Assembly (NCBI GenBank): GCA_025998875.1
Contig: AP024675.1
Span: 372,001 to 436,000, forward strand
Length of the DNA: 64,000 bases
Direction of reading: 5' to 3'
DNA from: Bacteroidota bacterium
GTDB lineage: Bacteria; Bacteroidota; Rhodothermia; JANXDC01
Within the stretch, counting starts at the first letter, position 1, and every line of letters starts with the position of its first letter. The notes below the pieces were generated by a model, which was given only the letters and a program-made list of their open reading frames with translations, searched no databases and had not been told where the DNA came from. Below are positions 62,326-64,000 of this stretch, in pieces. The position numbers and the translations under genes were made by a program.

Positions 62326-63560
62326 CCCGGCCGAAGCACAACCCCGGAGAAGGCTTCCTCCAGAAAGAGCTCCTGAGCCAGCTGCCGCACCTGCTCCGGG
62401 GTGACGGACTCGATCCCGGCGAGTACTTCTTCGGGCGGCACAGGACGCCGATAATAGAGCTCATCTTTGCCCAGGCGCATCATACGGGACTGCGTACCTT
62501 CCATCCCCATCCACAGCGCGCCCCTGAGCTGGGCCTTGGCTTGCTCGAGCAGGCGGCTGCTAATCCGCTGCTGACGCAACCGGTCCAGCTCTTGCCAGAT
62601 CAAGCCGATCAGGCGATCAAGCCTGCGCACCTCCACCCCCGCATAGATACCGAACTGGCCCCCGTCCTCCCAGCCTTGGTAGAAGGAATAGATGGAATAG
62701 CAGAACCCGTATCGCTCCCGGATGTGCTGATTGAGCAACGAGCTCATCCCTCCGCCCAGCAAGATATTGAGTGCGGAGAGAGCGTACTGGCGTTCATCGA
62801 GCATGCCCGGCGCCCGAACACCCATGACGAGATGGGCCTGCCCTATAGGCCGAATCTCCTCCCGCCAGGCGGGCCTGTATCCGTGGAGCGGGATCCGCTC
62901 CAGCGGAGGCTCTGCAGGGCTCGATAGGGCTCCGAGAACATAACGCTCCAGCAGGGACATTACGGCCGTTATCGAGACCGGACCGGCGATAGTGATAATC
63001 ATCCGCTCCGGCCGGTACTGGCGGGCTCTATAGGCCCTCAGCTCCGCTGGACCCAGCTGGGAGACGGTCTCCGGCCGCCCCACAATGGGATGGGCTAACG
63101 GATGCCCGGCAAACAGGACCTCATCGAAGAGATCAAGCACGAACTCATCCGGGGTGTCTTCGTAGAGGCGCATCTCCTCTAGGATAACCTGGCGCTCCCG
63201 GATCACCTCATGTTCCGGGAAGGTCGGCTCCAGCACCAAATCGGCCAAGAGGTCAATGGCCCGTTCCAGATGTTCGACGAGCACCCGGGCGTAGAAGCAG
63301 GTGTGATCCTTCGTGGTGAAGGCGTTCACATACCCGCCCACGGCCTCCAGGTAGCGCGCGATGTGATGCGTGCGACGCCGACGCGTACCCTTGAAGACGG
63401 CGTGCTCCAGAAAGTGCGAGATCCCCAGCCAGGGTTCCGGCTCATCCCGACTGCCCGTTTGGATCCAGATCCCCACAGAGCAGGTGCCCACATCGGGCAC
63501 CTGCTCCAGCAGTACACGCAGACCTCCGGCGAGCTCCAGGCGCTCCACCCGATACTTCAT
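62322..63560 (-). CDS. M16 family zinc peptidase
   Basis: A 412-residue M16 protein without a signal peptide. The zinc motif is HFLEH (residues 49-53) with a distal Glu in RQVILEEMRLYEDTP, so it should be active as a homodimer or with a partner. This is the cytoplasmic type often found next to pnp, as in Bacillus (pnpA-mlpA). The ATG at 63560 is chosen because homology begins at YRVERLELAGG. Its end overlaps that of the convergent sigma-54 regulator by four bases. Confidence 0.93.
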   Translation of the reverse strand: MKYRVERLELAGGLRVLLEQVPDVGTCSVGIWIQTGSRDEPEPWLGISHFLEHAVFKGTRRRRTHHIARYLEAVGGYVNAFTTKDHTCFYARVLVEHLERAIDLLADLVLEPTFPEHEVIRERQVILEEMRLYEDTPDEFVLDLFDEVLFAGHPLAHPIVGRPETVSQLGPAELRAYRARQYRPERMIITIAGPVSITAVMSLLERYVLGALSSPAEPPLERIPLHGYRPAWREEIRPIGQAHLVMGVRAPGMLDERQYALSALNILLGGGMSSLLNQHIRERYGFCYSIYSFYQGWEDGGQFGIYAGVEVRRLDRLIGLIWQELDRLRQQRISSRLLEQAKAQLRGALWMGMEGTQSRMMRLGKDELYYRRPVPPEEVLAGIESVTPEQVRQLAQELFLEEAFSGVVLRPG

Positions 63561-63629
63561 GCTCAACCCGGAGGCGGTTTTTGACCGTAGGCGTGTGCGC
63601 ATACCCGCGGCCCCGCTGGAAGGGCGAGC

Positions 63630-64000
63630 TCAACGTCGATGCTTCCCCGGAGAACCGCCCCGATGCCGACGAGCATCCCGGGAAGGGGGCTTTGTGGGGG
63701 AACGGCCCGGGGAAGAACGCCCTTCTCCATTGGAGGAGCCTCCCGTTGTCTGGGCTTCCCCCCCTTCGGAGCGAGGCAGAAGGGATTTCATGCTGAGGCG
63801 GAACTTGCCCCCTTCCTCGATGCGGATCACCTGCACCCGGATCTTGTCGCCCACCTTGAGGTAATCGGAGACGTTCTCCACCCGCTTATGGGCGATCTCG
63901 CTCACGTGCAGCAGGCCGTCCTTTCCGGGCAGGATCTCCACAAACGCTCCAAAAGGCTGGATACTGCGCACCACGCCCTCGTACACCTGCCCCTCGACGG
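63630..64000 (-). CDS. pnp: Polynucleotide phosphorylase, C-terminal S1 part, truncated by window edge
   Basis: The minus-strand frame is open to the window end, so the 5' part lies outside. The visible 123 residues are the S1 RNA-binding domain of PNPase ([35 protein letters not shown], ending RLSMKSLLP) and a Gly/Ser/Arg-rich tail. PNPase degrades RNA from its 3' end with phosphate. The following M16 gene on the same strand is a known neighbour. The S1 core is intact. Confidence 0.92.
   Translation of the reverse strand, partial: VEGQVYEGVVRSIQPFGAFVEILPGKDGLLHVSEIAHKRVENVSDYLKVGDKIRVQVIRIEEGGKFRLSMKSLLPRSEGGEAQTTGGSSNGEGRSSPGRSPTKPPSRDARRHRGGSPGKHRR

Noticed and set aside
1-64000. tRNA, rRNA, CRISPR arrays, insertion sequences, replication origin
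   Set aside because: No cloverleaf, repeat-spacer series, transposase or DnaA-box cluster was seen by eye; small or divergent RNAs could be missed.

Overview
This 64 kb window is a gene-dense bacterial chromosome segment with high GC, about 65 coding sequences, no tRNA or rRNA gene, no CRISPR array and no transposase that I could see. Several upstream regions carry the Bacteroidota-type promoter (TTTG, about 20 nt, TAnnTTTG). Examples lie before efp, before a small gene at 58,071, and before ruvB, lepA and lapA. With the high GC, the efp-accB-accC order, the long LepB and the many S9 and M16 peptidases, this suggests the Rhodothermota/Bacteroidota side of the tree, possibly a Rhodothermales-like, protein-degrading, flagellated organism. 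The placement is inference, not a database result.

Layout. 1-4.1 kb: the end of an S9 peptidase and a double-length M16 peptidase. 4.2-4.5 kb: an isolated small basic protein. 4.6-11.8 kb: a TetR-controlled tripartite exporter like the E. coli YbhGFSR system, but with the double ATPase split into two genes, its own TolC-type protein, and a last permease gene broken by one extra base. 11.9-15.2 kb: an ECF sigma/anti-sigma pair divergent from a lipoprotein and a saccharopine-dehydrogenase-like gene. 15.3-20 kb: an S9 peptidase, a DUF2231 protein, a UPF0173 hydrolase and an outer-membrane-like protein. 20.2-26.6 kb: flhB-flhA-flhF-flhG-(small membrane protein)-fliA behind a plausible sigma-54 promoter. 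26.5-30.1 kb: a fatty-acid or phenylacetate beta-oxidation operon on the minus strand. 30.4-33.5 kb: two lipoproteins, ruvB and a polyprenyl synthase. 33.6-35.9 kb: LolE-like and YbbR proteins. 36.1-39.9 kb: lepA, an exported protein, lepB and a small protein.

39.8-45.3 kb: a flavoprotein, a DUF971 protein coupled to a Clp1/Grc3-type kinase-like protein, YceI and a third S9 peptidase. 45.7-48.2 kb: a glycosyltransferase, LapA and CorA block whose codon style resembles the exporter block and differs from the flanks. 48.2-56.3 kb: a GNAT gene, then a long minus-strand run efp-accB-accC-gcvH-gcvPA-guaA-LpoA/PBP-activator-like protein. 56.3-58.0 kb: mgtE behind a long leader. 58-58.9 kb: a small apparently leaderless gene facing a Fic protein. 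59-62.3 kb: a PhoR/PhoB-type pair divergent from a sigma-54 response regulator, with a near-perfect palindrome between them. 62.3-64 kb: an M16 peptidase and the end of pnp.

Three S9 peptidases, two M16 peptidases and amino-acid-related enzymes fit growth on protein. The flagellar regulators (FlhF, FlhG, FliA), the sigma-54 site and the sigma-54 activator fit a staged flagellar regulon. No single gene here is an obviously new defence or biosynthetic system. The most unusual items are the kinase-like/DUF971 pair, the lipoprotein that seems to start at ATA, the altered FlhB and FlhF motifs, the two apparently acquired blocks and the promoter palindrome at 60.8 kb.
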